Of a stretch of DNA of 64,000 nt, positions 27,147 through 37,403 are shown piece after piece. Numbering within the stretch: position 1 is the first letter of the stretch; every line of letters begins with the position of its first letter. The position numbers and the translations under genes were made by a program. The stretch comes from Allorhodopirellula heiligendammensis (GTDB lineage: Bacteria > Planctomycetota > Planctomycetia > Pirellulales > Pirellulaceae): positions 394,837 through 458,836 of the forward strand of contig NZ_SJPU01000002.1 of the NCBI RefSeq assembly GCF_007860105.1, read 5' to 3'. The notes beneath the pieces were generated by a model. It made no database searches. It was given only the letters and a program-made list of their open reading frames with translations, and was not told where the DNA came from.

Positions 27147-28501
27147 ACGAGTTTCGTTTTGCCAGGAATGGCACAGCCTTGCGACGGTGGCACACCATTG
27201 GAAGCCATGTCCTGCGGGAAGAGATCAAGCGTCGATTTATCCGTGACAAAATCCCAGGTAACTTTCTGGCCAGTGTAGGCAGCCAATCGTCCCAGCACGG
27301 CGGTCAAGGAACTGTCTGCAGTCTGCTTCAGTTCGACAATCGGTTTTCCATCGCGAATGGAGTCGATCAGGTCTTTATGCTCTTGCTTGTAGGCATCGGA
27401 AATGCTTCCCGCGACCGACCAGACTTCTTTGCCCTTGCGATCGACGATTCGTGATCCGCCACTCATTGCAGCGATGTGCATGTTTGCTTCGGTTCCGTAG
27501 ATCACACTCCCGTTGTCACCTTGGGTGCCGGGGATCTGTCGGCACATGAAGGACACGACCCGTTCGCCAGGATAAACATAGTCGACTGACATGCTATCCC
27601 ACATTTCACTGCCTTCAGGGCGGGTGAACTGACCACCGGAGCCATATGCGGATTCCGGGGGCGAGCCCATCACCCAGTTGAGTGCGTCGATGTTATGGAC
27701 GGCTTGCTCGGCGATTTGATCGCCTGAGAGCCACACGAAATGCATCCAGTTGTAGAGTTGATATTCCAGTTCGCTCATGCCTGGTTTACGGTTCTTAAAC
27801 CAGATCGAGTTGGAACAGTAGCGGGTTGTCGCACTGACGATATCACCGATCGCACCTTCGCGGATTTTCTCCACGGCCTCGATATAGTTGGTCTGTCGAC
27901 GATACTGAGTTCCCGTCACGATCGCGGTGCCATTGGCGACGGCTCGCTCGTGAGCGTCCAGACAAACGTGGTAGCCGGCGGGATCAACGCACGATGGCTT
28001 CTCAGCAAAGATGTGCTTTCCAGCGTCCACTGCTTCGGAGATGTGATACGGACGGAAGCCGGGAGGCGTTGCCAGCAGGACGACGTCCACATCGGGGTCA
28101 GCGAGCACGCGTTTGTAGGCATCCAATCCCGCATACATTTTGGCATCCGGAACATTTACTTTGTCGGCATGTCGACTGGTCATCCCGCGACGAGTTTGGT
28201 CGCACTTCTGAATATCGAGGTCAGCCAGCGCCACCAACACGACACCGTCGTTGATAGTCAACGAATCATTGATTGCACCGGTGCCGCGACCACCACATCC
28301 AACCAATGCGATCCGGATTGGATTGCTCGAGTCAGCGTTGGCCGATGTACTACTTTTCGTTTCAGCGGCGGACACGCCAGCTGGAATTGCTAATGTCGAT
28401 GCAGCGATCGCCGAGGTCGCTACTCGGTTTCGTAGAAAATCACGGCGATTTTCATTTGAGCTCGTTGGCAGCGAATCAGGATTGCTTTGTTGATTTGTCA
28501 T
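27143..28501 (-). CDS. Tat-exported Gfo/Idh/MocA oxidoreductase
   Basis: A 452-residue NAD(P)-dependent dehydrogenase of sugar or polyol derivatives. It is exported, since the N-terminus has a twin-arginine motif (NRRDFLRNR, residues 18-26) and a hydrophobic stretch ending in AGVSAA. The Rossmann domain begins with IRIALVGCGGRGTG (62-75), and the catalytic-lysine motif is EKP in HIFAEKPSC. The long C-terminal domain has MHFVWLSGDQIAEQAVHNID, common in the planctomycete Tat-type subgroup, which probably acts on polysaccharide breakdown products. ATG 28501 is preferred over the upstream open frame to 28588, which lacks signal character. It is first in a three-gene group and is divergent from the SGNH hydrolase. 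Confidence 0.92.
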   Translation of the reverse strand: MTNQQSNPDSLPTSSNENRRDFLRNRVATSAIAASTLAIPAGVSAAETKSSTSANADSSNPIRIALVGCGGRGTGAINDSLTINDGVVLVALADLDIQKCDQTRRGMTSRHADKVNVPDAKMYAGLDAYKRVLADPDVDVVLLATPPGFRPYHISEAVDAGKHIFAEKPSCVDPAGYHVCLDAHERAVANGTAIVTGTQYRRQTNYIEAVEKIREGAIGDIVSATTRYCSNSIWFKNRKPGMSELEYQLYNWMHFVWLSGDQIAEQAVHNIDALNWVMGSPPESAYGSGGQFTRPEGSEMWDSMSVDYVYPGERVVSFMCRQIPGTQGDNGSVIYGTEANMHIAAMSGGSRIVDRKGKEVWSVAGSISDAYKQEHKDLIDSIRDGKPIVELKQTADSSLTAVLGRLAAYTGQKVTWDFVTDKSTLDLFPQDMASNGVPPSQGCAIPGKTKLV

Positions 28502-28701
28502 AAACTTACACGTTTGAGCGAAGGAAGGACGTGAGGCGGGATGAGTGGCCGAGGCAAACGTTGTCGAAATGAAACGTCCGCTCCACATTGGCCACCCGTA
28601 CGAAGCAGTCTGTTATTCTACACCAAACGAAATTCGCGCGGGTGCATCAGTCGAGCCCGTAAATACCCGCTTTTCACATCCATCATTCCAGCTGTTCCAC
28701 C

Positions 28702-29616
28702 ATGACGCCACGATCTATCCTAGGCTTCGCCATACCAGTTACCCTACCGCAGGGTTCATCGGCGAGTTCTCTGCCACTGTCCGCCCAGGCTCGATTGACA
28801 ACACTATGTACGGCCTTGATCTTGTTGTCGTCCAGTGCCGCATCGAACGCCCTAGCGCAAGAAAAAAAAATCCCTTCTTCCTCACGGAATGCCACCGAAG
28901 TGGAGTTGGAGGGAATACTTTCGCCGCAAGATCGAGCAAAAGCCATTGCTAGGTGGGAGCAAGAAATTACCGGACTGGAACAGCTCGACCGCTCACAGAG
29001 CGATCCCGAAGATGCCGTCATGCTGCTGGGCAGCAGCAGCATCCGACTGTGGGAGGATGCCGCTGAGATGCTCGCACCTTATCCCATTATTCGGCGAGGA
29101 TATGGGGGGGCTCGATTCAGCGATCTAGTCGTATTCGCGAAACGCCTGGTTACCCCCCATCAATACAAGGCCTTGGTGGTGTTTGTGGCCAACGACATTA
29201 CCGGGTCAGACGCGGACCGTTCGGTCGACGCGGTTCGGAAGATGGTCCTTCACGTGATCGAGGTCTCGCATCAGCATCAACCCGATGCACCAGTGCTCTT
29301 GGTCGAGGTCACTCCCACACCTTCACGGTGGCGCGTCTGGCCGCAGATTCGCGATCTCAACGCGATGCTGCGAGACGTTGCGTTGACGCACCCCGGTGTA
29401 TCCTTCATCAGCACAGCGGAGTATTATCTCGACAGCCAGGATCAATCTCGACCGGAGTTATTCCGCCAAGACAAGCTTCACCAAAATGAGCCTGGGTATC
29501 AGCTCTGGGCAGAGCTGATTCGTCGTCGCCTTGATGAAGTGCTTGGCAACACTGCATCAGTGAACACGTCATCCGCACGCGAAGTGAGTGCAACGCGTGT
29601 CAACGTGGAGCAGTAG
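28702..29616 (+). CDS. Secreted SGNH/GDSL-type hydrolase
   Basis: A 304-residue esterase-like protein. A long N-terminal region with a hydrophobic stretch (about 33-50, ending in ASNALAQ) suggests export. The SGNH blocks are visible: GSSSI at 110-114 (catalytic Ser within), GYGG at about 133-136, AND at 163-165 in place of the usual GxND, and DKLHQNEPGY near residue 258 holding the catalytic Asp and His. This places it among carbohydrate-esterase-like SGNH proteins that deacetylate glycans; the substrate is unknown. The ATG at 28702 is the only upstream ATG; a later non-ATG start would shorten the leader. It is divergent from the oxidoreductase gene. Confidence 0.85.
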   Translation: MTPRSILGFAIPVTLPQGSSASSLPLSAQARLTTLCTALILLSSSAASNALAQEKKIPSSSRNATEVELEGILSPQDRAKAIARWEQEITGLEQLDRSQSDPEDAVMLLGSSSIRLWEDAAEMLAPYPIIRRGYGGARFSDLVVFAKRLVTPHQYKALVVFVANDITGSDADRSVDAVRKMVLHVIEVSHQHQPDAPVLLVEVTPTPSRWRVWPQIRDLNAMLRDVALTHPGVSFISTAEYYLDSQDQSRPELFRQDKLHQNEPGYQLWAELIRRRLDEVLGNTASVNTSSAREVSATRVNVEQ

Positions 29617-29633
29617 GTCTCATGTGCACGTGG

Positions 29634-32600
29634 CTAAACGGCGGCGGTCACTGCAGTGGGTAACTCATCATGATCCGGTTCGCTCGCCATCAGTGTGGCG
29701 AGAACTTGGTACATCACCGGAGCGAGTACCAGAACCACCAGCGTACTGAAGGCGAGACCGAACGTCAGGCTTGTGGCCATCGGTGACACAACCTGCGCTT
29801 CCTTGGACCGCTCCAGCAGAATCGGCATCATTCCGGCACAGGTTGTCACCGACGTCAGCAACACAGCTCGAAAACGGCGTCGGCATCCATCGATAATTGC
29901 ATCGTGTTGGGGTAGCCCTTCGGCGACGCGATGGTTAATGAAATCGATCAACACAATGGAATCATTGACCACCACACCGGCCAACGCCACGATGCCGAAG
30001 ATACTGAACAGGGTGAGTTCAATATCCATCACGACATGTCCCAAGATTGCCCCGATAAACCCGAACGGAATGATCATGAGGATGAGCACCGCCTGCCAAC
30101 ACGAGTTGAACTGAATTGTCAGCAGTAAAAACATTGCTCCCAATACGACAAAGAATCCGAGCGATAGACTGTGAACGGTTTCATCGGTCTGTTCCTGCTG
30201 CCCCCCCCACTCAAACTCCACACCGGGGAACTCTTCGGCGAGGAGGGGAACGAAGTTCTTCTTTAGATCGGAAACCACGTTAAAAGCGTTGCCGCGGGTT
30301 TCGTCCACGTCGGCGACGACGCCCACGCTGCGCATTTGATTGATACGGCGAATTTCAGAATACCCCCGTTGCACGTCGACTTCGGCGACCTCGCTCAGAG
30401 GTCGTTCGGTCCGGTCGATCCCGCGGATGCGGATATCATTAAAGCTGACCAATGTATTTCGTTCGTCACGGGGATAGCGCACGCGGAGCGGCACCTCGTG
30501 GCGGCCTCGCTGCAGTCGCATTACTTCCTCACCGTAGTACGACGCGCGGACCGTTCCGGCCACATCGGCCAGCGAAACCCCCATCGCTTCGGCATCGTCG
30601 CGAACCTTGATGCGATACTCCCATTTTCCTTGCCGAGTGTCCGTTGCGATGTCGGAAACATAGGGGTACTCGGCCAGTTTCGCCTTGCAACGCTCGATCG
30701 CTGCATCGAGTTGGTCGTGGTGCTCGCCCGTCGCCATCAAACGCATCTCGAGTGGCAGGGAAGCAGGACCTCGTGGAGTGGCGCCAAACGCGACAGCTTC
30801 CGCACCCGGGAAACTTCCCGACTCCTTTCGCCACATGCGGACAATCTCGTCACTGCTAACAGTTCGCTCACCAATATCGTTGAGCTGAATGAACAATCCA
30901 CCCACATGACTGGCGGGAGCGATGCCGACCTCGTCACCGGATGATCCGACGGTACGCTGAACCGCTTGTACGAAACCTCCTGGATCCTCCGTCATTTTCT
31001 CGTCAATCGAGCGTTGATTGACACGCCAAATGGCTTCTTCAAGTCGCTGCGTGGCAGCGTCGGTAATCTCCACGGGGGTGCCGTCGGGGTAGGTAACCGA
31101 CACTGTGATGAACCCAAAGTCAATTTTAGGCAACAACAAGAACGGCACCATTCCCGACCTCACGACCCCCACCGACAAAATCAGCATACCCGCCAAGGTA
31201 GCGATCACGATCGCCGAATTACCGAGCGACCAGCGAAGCACCGGTGTGTAGATGCTGTCGATCACCCACGCGAGTAAGCTTGACATCGCCGCGTTCGCCT
31301 TCTGCAACAACCAACTGAGCGGTCGCAGTGGCAAAAACAAGTAACCCAAGGCATCTAAAAAACGACTGCGGCGATGCGAGAGGTGGGCTGGCAGGATGGT
31401 CAGGCTCTCAATCATTGAAATCAGCAACATCGCACCGACGCACATGGGCAGCACCACCGTCAGCCGCTTGATGCGACCCTCCATGTACATGATCGGCGCG
31501 AATGCGATCACCGTGGTCGTGACGGCAGTGATCACCGACGGCATCACTTCGTAGGCACCGTCGATGGCCGCTTGGCGGTAACTCTTGCCCATCTCGCGAT
31601 GAACGTAAATATTCTCACCGACCACAATCGCATCATCGACCACGATTCCTAACGCAATCAGAAACGCGAACATGGACGTCATGTTGAGAGTTTGGTTGCC
31701 GTAATACATGTAAATGCAGGCGCCCAGCAGCGATACTGGAATCCCCAGCATCACCCACCATGCCAACCGCATTTCCAAAAACAACGCCAACACGATAAAC
31801 ACCAGCACCAACCCCATCCAGGCGTTCTTGCTGAGCAATTGCAAGCGACTCTCGACGCTCGTCGAGCGGTCACGAAGTGTCGTCATCGAGTAACCGGGCG
31901 GCAGATTCGCACTCTCTCGCACGACGAAGTCTTTGACCTCCTGCGAGACTTCGATGATGTCGTCGGCGCTGGTCGTCTCCACTGACACGAGCACCGCGGG
32001 ACGCCCATTGATTTCGTTGATGGTGCCGTCGACCGCAAACTCATCGCGGACAATGCCTAGATCGCCCACCGTCAACACCGCGCCACCGGGTTCACTGACC
32101 AGTGGGATCTCCGCGATGCCTTCGCCAACGTCACTTTTGTCACTGCCCCGTAGCAATATTTCTTGTGAGCGTCCTTTGAGCGTTCCAGCAGGCAGTTCGA
32201 CGTTATTACTGCGCACAATGTCGGCGACGCTTTTAAGCGACAGGTTGTACTTGCGCAGCGTTTGCTCGGGAATTTCAACATCAATTTGATAGTCGGGTGT
32301 CCCGACCAAATCCGCCACCGAGACCGAGGGAAGTGCGAGCACGTCCGTCCGAACTCGCTCGGCAACACGTCGGAGCGAGAGGGCAGCTTCCGCCTGGGCT
32401 AAGGCCGACTCGCTGGAGCTGACCGGCTCACGGAGTTTCGAGTCATCAGTCTGGTCGGCAACAAACGAATCGGTTCGACGCAGTGTTCCACGATGATCGT
32501 GCTGAGACCGATCGTGCTGAGATCGATTGATCTTGGGGCCCATCACTGCGATTCGAATCGCCGTAGTGAAGTTCGTGTTGAGCCGAATGTCTGGTTTTTC

Positions 32601-32978
32601 AGCCAACTCGGGGAAACTGGGAATTTGCCCGATGAGCGTGGTGACCTCGGTCAGGATACGTTGCGCGTCGGCTTGGTTGGCATCGGGGTCGAGTTCCAAC
32701 ATCACCGTACCGATGCCTTCGCGCGCCGACGACGTCATCTCGTCGATCCCATCAACGGTGTGGATAGACTCCTCTATCTTCTCGAGAATCCCCTCTTCAA
32801 TCTCATCCGGGCTCGCCCCCGGGTAGGTCACAGAAATGTTCAGTACGTAGAGCTCGAAGTCGGGCCAAAAATCGCGACGGAGTTGGGACAGACTGTATGC
32901 CCCTAACAACAATACCCCGAGCATCACGACGTTCATCGCTTGCCAATTTTTGACCGACCATGCAATCAGCGATTTCAT
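29634..32978 (-). CDS. RND efflux transporter permease (AcrB/MMPL-like)
   Basis: A 1114-residue inner-membrane proton-driven pump subunit with the standard twofold layout: a helix near 12-30, a large porter loop, six helices, then a second copy. DFWPDFELYVLNISVTYPGASPDEIEEGI begins at about 36 (quoted in part: PGASPDEIEEG is the signature). LALGIVVDDAIVVGEN and its second-half counterpart IVALAGVVVNDSIVLID carry the Asp residues used in proton relay. Around residues 145-200 there is a roughly 50-residue polar insert with a repeated SQHDR/SQHDH unit. The start overlaps the adaptor stop by ATGA. Substrate unknown. Confidence 0.95.
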   Translation of the reverse strand: MKSLIAWSVKNWQAMNVVMLGVLLLGAYSLSQLRRDFWPDFELYVLNISVTYPGASPDEIEEGILEKIEESIHTVDGIDEMTSSAREGIGTVMLELDPDANQADAQRILTEVTTLIGQIPSFPELAEKPDIRLNTNFTTAIRIAVMGPKINRSQHDRSQHDHRGTLRRTDSFVADQTDDSKLREPVSSSESALAQAEAALSLRRVAERVRTDVLALPSVSVADLVGTPDYQIDVEIPEQTLRKYNLSLKSVADIVRSNNVELPAGTLKGRSQEILLRGSDKSDVGEGIAEIPLVSEPGGAVLTVGDLGIVRDEFAVDGTINEINGRPAVLVSVETTSADDIIEVSQEVKDFVVRESANLPPGYSMTTLRDRSTSVESRLQLLSKNAWMGLVLVFIVLALFLEMRLAWWVMLGIPVSLLGACIYMYYGNQTLNMTSMFAFLIALGIVVDDAIVVGENIYVHREMGKSYRQAAIDGAYEVMPSVITAVTTTVIAFAPIMYMEGRIKRLTVVLPMCVGAMLLISMIESLTILPAHLSHRRSRFLDALGYLFLPLRPLSWLLQKANAAMSSLLAWVIDSIYTPVLRWSLGNSAIVIATLAGMLILSVGVVRSGMVPFLLLPKIDFGFITVSVTYPDGTPVEITDAATQRLEEAIWRVNQRSIDEKMTEDPGGFVQAVQRTVGSSGDEVGIAPASHVGGLFIQLNDIGERTVSSDEIVRMWRKESGSFPGAEAVAFGATPRGPASLPLEMRLMATGEHHDQLDAAIERCKAKLAEYPYVSDIATDTRQGKWEYRIKVRDDAEAMGVSLADVAGTVRASYYGEEVMRLQRGRHEVPLRVRYPRDERNTLVSFNDIRIRGIDRTERPLSEVAEVDVQRGYSEIRRINQMRSVGVVADVDETRGNAFNVVSDLKKNFVPLLAEEFPGVEFEWGGQQEQTDETVHSLSLGFFVVLGAMFLLLTIQFNSCWQAVLILMIIPFGFIGAILGHVVMDIELTLFSIFGIVALAGVVVNDSIVLIDFINHRVAEGLPQHDAIIDGCRRRFRAVLLTSVTTCAGMMPILLERSKEAQVVSPMATSLTFGLAFSTLVVLVLAPVMYQVLATLMASEPDHDELPTAVTAAV

Positions 32979-34678
32979 TGCGCCGTCTCCATTGCAGGCT
33001 CGGCCTTCACAGCAGAGGTGAGCACACCCGACCGACCAGTAACCTCATTGATGCCGTCGTCCGACTGGGGATCAACGCTTTCGTAACCGCTGTCCTCAGA
33101 CTGTGAATTTCCCGTCGCTTCGGCGAGCGTGGCCACCTCTGTTCCCAGCCGAGGGTCCGAGCTGCCAATTGCCGCGGGCTCTTCGCTCTGCATGGGCGTT
33201 GCTGCGATTGCCATCCCGTCGAGTGGATCACTTACCGGGGAGACGATAATCTCGGCCATCGCTAAGGAAACACCTTGGCTTTTCTCAGGATCCATGGCAA
33301 TCACGATCGACTCGGGCAACCGGCTGACGATCGTGACGGGTAGGACTCGGAGACGTCCATCGACGCTCAACCACACGCGATTGCCAGGCCGGATAGCAGT
33401 CTCGGCTACCTCATAGAGCGTTTGATCGGGCTGCGTGTCCATGACAACTGAAACGAACATGCCGCGAGTCAATTGCTGGCGACGCCCGGTTGAAACGAGA
33501 GACTGCGGCGTGTTGACACGAAATAAACATGGATAGGTTCGAGTTTGCGGATCAATCCCGGCACCATCAATGCGTTGCAGGACGGCGGGCCAATGATGGG
33601 TTTCTGAGCCGAACTTATATGAAATCGTGGCGGGGATGGGTGGTACGCGATCGTCTTCACTGGTTCCCATTGGCAACGGTGACTCACCAGCATCCCCGGG
33701 AGCTACCCTGGCCAGCTCTAATGCCGATGGCTCGATAAAGCGTGTGATACCTCCGCTGCTCCAAACCCAAATCATTTGATCCGCGGTTAGGTTACAGCGC
33801 ACTTCGACCGCCGAAGTATCTTCGATCGTGATGAAGGATGTGCCAGCGGGGACGTAGGAGTCCTCTTCAACCGTCGATGCGACCACCCGTCCGCGGATGG
33901 GCGTCTTGACGACACAACGCGATAGATCGAGTTGAGCCCGTTGCAGCAGGACGTCGGTCATCGCTCGCTTTTCGAGCAACAACAGACGCTGCGACTCCAG
34001 TTCACGCAGCCGATTACCCAACTCAACAAACGATGCTTTCGCCGTCAGCTCCGCTCGCTTGACGGCATCGAGCTCCGTTGCTGATGCGGCCTGCCGTTTC
34101 GCCAAGATATCCACCCGATCGCGTTCACTTTTGGCAAGGTCAAACTGCTGCTGAGCGAGCTTGGAAAGTTCATGAGTGTTTCCAATACTCACTTCAACGG
34201 AGGCGACTTCAGCGGCTTCTTGTGAGGCCTGTGCCCGCAAACGCTTGACCTCCAGTTCGTACTCAATTGGATCGAGACGAATTAAAACTTCTCCAGCTTC
34301 CACCATCCGGCCGGTGCGAAGATTGCGTGACTGTTCGACGATCCGGCCGGAGACTTCCGTCGCTAGGCGAATTTCTCTCAGCGGCACGGCCACACCGTTG
34401 ACATCGATCGGAACAGGGCCGCTGTGAATTCGCAATTCTTGCGTCGTCACGGTCGTCTTGCCTGACTTCGCTGACTTGGCTCGCTCAGGACGTTCGCGCT
34501 CACCCAAGAACGTGTATCCAAAAACGCAGAGCGCTAAAATCCCACTGGAGACAATCACGTTGACAAGCCGGCCCAACGTCCCGCGGCGTGGTTCGGCTGG
34601 CGTTTCCTCCGGCAATTGGACCGAGGACGATGAGCTTTCGTGTTGATGTGAGCTGGGAGGACCCGGGGTGGCATTCAT
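32975..34678 (-). CDS. RND efflux periplasmic adaptor (HlyD/MFP family)
   Basis: A 567-residue membrane-fusion protein that links the RND pump to an outer-membrane channel. It has an N-terminal anchor helix (about 42-60) preceded by a Ser/Pro/Gln-rich cytoplasmic segment. The lipoyl half-motif RLATEVSGRIVEQSRNLR-type region comes near 105, followed by a long coiled-coil hairpin rich in Gln, Glu and Arg (about 150-235). The second lipoyl half is VKTPIRGRVVAST, and a beta-barrel follows. The C-terminal 100 residues are an acidic Ser/Pro-rich extension not typical of AcrA. The ATG at 34678 is two codons inside a longer frame that starts with TTG. It overlaps the pump gene (ATGA), so adaptor and pump are co-translated. 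Confidence 0.92.
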   Translation of the reverse strand: MNATPGPPSSHQHESSSSSVQLPEETPAEPRRGTLGRLVNVIVSSGILALCVFGYTFLGERERPERAKSAKSGKTTVTTQELRIHSGPVPIDVNGVAVPLREIRLATEVSGRIVEQSRNLRTGRMVEAGEVLIRLDPIEYELEVKRLRAQASQEAAEVASVEVSIGNTHELSKLAQQQFDLAKSERDRVDILAKRQAASATELDAVKRAELTAKASFVELGNRLRELESQRLLLLEKRAMTDVLLQRAQLDLSRCVVKTPIRGRVVASTVEEDSYVPAGTSFITIEDTSAVEVRCNLTADQMIWVWSSGGITRFIEPSALELARVAPGDAGESPLPMGTSEDDRVPPIPATISYKFGSETHHWPAVLQRIDGAGIDPQTRTYPCLFRVNTPQSLVSTGRRQQLTRGMFVSVVMDTQPDQTLYEVAETAIRPGNRVWLSVDGRLRVLPVTIVSRLPESIVIAMDPEKSQGVSLAMAEIIVSPVSDPLDGMAIAATPMQSEEPAAIGSSDPRLGTEVATLAEATGNSQSEDSGYESVDPQSDDGINEVTGRSGVLTSAVKAEPAMETAQ

Positions 34679-34884
34679 ATGCAATGTCTTTTGGGCGGGT
34701 TGGGGTGGGATTGGTAATGCGTAGACGACGCACCGGCGGGGTCACAAAAAATGACAAATAAAAACCTGACGGAGAAATTCTCAGCCCGCGGATACTTTGC
34801 AGGCCAGCGAGCTCGCTCCGCACCATTTCGAAAACGGTCAATAGCGTGGGTCGAGACGTGTGAACGATTGGACAGTGGACGTTG

Positions 34885-37095
34885 CTATTGGATAACGGAT
34901 TGAGCTTTTGCTCGTTGCTGTTGATAGCGAGGATCGATGGGCGATCTCTCTCCACGGATCATCTCTGCTGCCTGACGATGGTTGGCGATGAACTCGATCC
35001 AGTCAAACCAAGGGATGGGAGGGGTCCCCTGCATTTTCTCCAGTGATTCGTCGAGCCAGTCATCAAGTGCCGCCTGGGATTTTTCCAACGTGATGTAAGC
35101 ATCCTCGTCTCGGCCGACATGCGAGTACGCCATCGCCAACAAGGGATAGCTGATCCCCAGACCGGCCCACGTAACATCTTCGCTGAGGGATTGCTCGAGT
35201 CGCTCGATCGCCTGGTCGTATTGCTCCGCTGCCAAGTGTGCCCATCCGGCTAGATACAATTTGACACCACGCGGAATTCGGCGACTACGGTTACTCAGAC
35301 CTGAGGGGATCGAACCGCGGCTATCTTCGATCAACTCCTCAGCCGTCGCAGCAATCATGCGGGCAGATTCCATGGACGGCTTTCCCATGAGCTCGCCACG
35401 CAATTTGGTACCCGTGGCACCACTATTGGAGTTCCTCAGGTCGTCGACCAGTTCCCGATAAGAGGCGAGATCGCCGGTGTAAAGAAATAGCTGCGGAACG
35501 CCCAGGTACTCTGCTCCATCGACGGCAGAACCGCGTTGCAATGCTCGGGCATAGTCGGCGGCGGACATCTCCCACAATCCAAGCTTGGCATAGAACGACC
35601 CCCGTTCCATCCAGACATGAAAATACTCGGGCTGGATTTGAGTCGCGGCGGTGTATGACGAGTTGGCCTCCGCCCAACTGCCGGCTTCCGCGTTGGCACG
35701 CCCCCTTGCGAGCAAACTGTTGGCATGTTTGAGCCGGTTGGTAAATTCCTCCAGGTCCTTGCGAGTTTGATTAGCTTGTTGCATCGCATCAATGGCCACT
35801 CGAGCCTGCCAGACACTGATTGCCGATCCCAGCAGTAAGGCGGCAGCGACCAGCGAAATGGTGGTGAGGACAACGCGGTTGCGACGGGCGAACTTTGAAA
35901 AACGATACCTCGCTGTCGGCGGGCGGGCCTCCACTGGCTGCTCGTTCAAATGTCGCTCGACGTCCTCCGCCATGGCGGCGGCGCTAACGTAGCGGCGATT
36001 GCGATCCTTATCGAGCGCCTTCATGACGATCCAGTCCAGGTCTCCGCGAATGGTAGACTCAAGCTGGGCAGGCTCCATACGTCGGTTTGCCGATAGCGTG
36101 CTCGCCCGGTCGCCGTTGAGAGTACTGAGCAACTTGCTCGGCCGGAGCGGCTCTTCCTCGCGAATGATCCGACGCAGTTCGTCAAAACCCACTTGATTCA
36201 GGCGGTCAATCGCCAGCGGGGTGGAGCCGGTGAGCAGTTCGTACAACAGCACGCCGAGTGAATAAATATCGCTGCGAGTATCCACGTCGCCGACGGTCAT
36301 CTCGGCTTGCTCGGGACTCATGTAAGCGGGCGTCCCTACCATCGATGCCAGTCGCGTGTAGATCGTGGTGTTGCTCAGACGCTGACCAATTGCTTTGACG
36401 ACGCCGAAATCAATCACCTTCGCGATCGGTCGGCTGTCCTGCTGCGTCACCAGCACATTGGTAGGCTTTAAATCGCGATGAATGATGCCTTTCTGGTGAG
36501 CATGCTGAACGGCATTGCAAACTGAAATGAACAGGTGCAGCCGATCCTCGGTGTTGAGCCGATGATTGTCACAGAATTGATTCAGTGGAACACCGCGAAC
36601 CAGCTCCATCACAAAGTACGATTGCCCACTATCGGTCACACCCGCATCAAACACGCGGGCGATGTTCTCATGATCCATCATCGCGAGCGCCTGTCGCTCG
36701 ACCTCAAACCTCGCCATGATCTCCTTGGATTCCATGCCAGGTTTAATAATTTTCAACGCCACACGTCGGCGCACCGGACTGAGCTGATCAGCGACAAAGA
36801 CAAGACCAAACCCGCCCTCACCGATCTGCTCTCGGAGTTTGTACGCACCGAGCATCGTGCCGGGAGCAAATCGGTCGTCGGTCGCTTTCGGATCGTTTTC
36901 CAAAGGTGTGGGCAGGAGAGCAACCGCCGCAGGATTGTCGATGGGATTGAAATCTCGATCGTGTTCTCGCAACAACTCAGATACCGCTGCTAAGAGCTTC
37001 TTGTCCCCTCGACAGGCCTTCCGCAGGTATGCCTGACGCACATTGACATTGTCGAGGTCTATGGCGTGGAAGAAGATGGATTTTTCGCTTTGCAT
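34885..37095 (-). CDS. Serine/threonine protein kinase with C-terminal TPR-like region
   Basis: A 736-residue membrane-anchored kinase. An N-terminal helical segment (1-75) precedes the kinase domain: GEGGFG at 92-97, the ATP-binding Lys115 in VALKII, HRDLKPTN at 206-213, DFG at 229-231 and TPAYMSPEQ near 255-263. A single membrane helix at about 408-428 leads to a region with tetratricopeptide-like helices (for example SWAEANSSYTAATQIQPEY). All catalytic residues are present. It lies downstream of an ECF sigma factor on the same strand, a pairing seen repeatedly in planctomycetes in which the kinase is thought to control the sigma factor. The targets are unknown. Confidence 0.93.
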   Translation of the reverse strand: MQSEKSIFFHAIDLDNVNVRQAYLRKACRGDKKLLAAVSELLREHDRDFNPIDNPAAVALLPTPLENDPKATDDRFAPGTMLGAYKLREQIGEGGFGLVFVADQLSPVRRRVALKIIKPGMESKEIMARFEVERQALAMMDHENIARVFDAGVTDSGQSYFVMELVRGVPLNQFCDNHRLNTEDRLHLFISVCNAVQHAHQKGIIHRDLKPTNVLVTQQDSRPIAKVIDFGVVKAIGQRLSNTTIYTRLASMVGTPAYMSPEQAEMTVGDVDTRSDIYSLGVLLYELLTGSTPLAIDRLNQVGFDELRRIIREEEPLRPSKLLSTLNGDRASTLSANRRMEPAQLESTIRGDLDWIVMKALDKDRNRRYVSAAAMAEDVERHLNEQPVEARPPTARYRFSKFARRNRVVLTTISLVAAALLLGSAISVWQARVAIDAMQQANQTRKDLEEFTNRLKHANSLLARGRANAEAGSWAEANSSYTAATQIQPEYFHVWMERGSFYAKLGLWEMSAADYARALQRGSAVDGAEYLGVPQLFLYTGDLASYRELVDDLRNSNSGATGTKLRGELMGKPSMESARMIAATAEELIEDSRGSIPSGLSNRSRRIPRGVKLYLAGWAHLAAEQYDQAIERLEQSLSEDVTWAGLGISYPLLAMAYSHVGRDEDAYITLEKSQAALDDWLDESLEKMQGTPPIPWFDWIEFIANHRQAAEMIRGERSPIDPRYQQQRAKAQSVIQ

Positions 37096-37403
37096 GATTA
37101 AACCCGTCGAGATCGCTGCTGATCGCGTCTCCGATCAGTTGCTGACATTGTCCACAGCCGGTTTGCCGGTCTCTCGAATGCTCCCCTGATTGGACACTGT
37201 CATTCCGATGAACTAGCGACGTATTTCACTAGTCGCAATAGCCGTTTGGGCGCTAGCCCCGGTTCTTGTTCTTTTCGCGAAAGCTGAGCTTAGCGTTCAC
37301 ACGGCGAATCAAACTGGCGCGGTCCAGCGATGATGGAGTCGTTCGCAAGTAAACCCGTCAAGAGATTGATGCGTAAACCAATTCGCCGATGGGCCAGGAA
37401 AAA
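37096..37403. other. Spacer between the ECF sigma factor and kinase genes
   Basis: There are 308 bases between these same-strand genes. I see no gene and no strong hairpin with a T tract. The length allows a separate kinase promoter, which would be a candidate target of the adjacent sigma factor. Confidence 0.4.
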
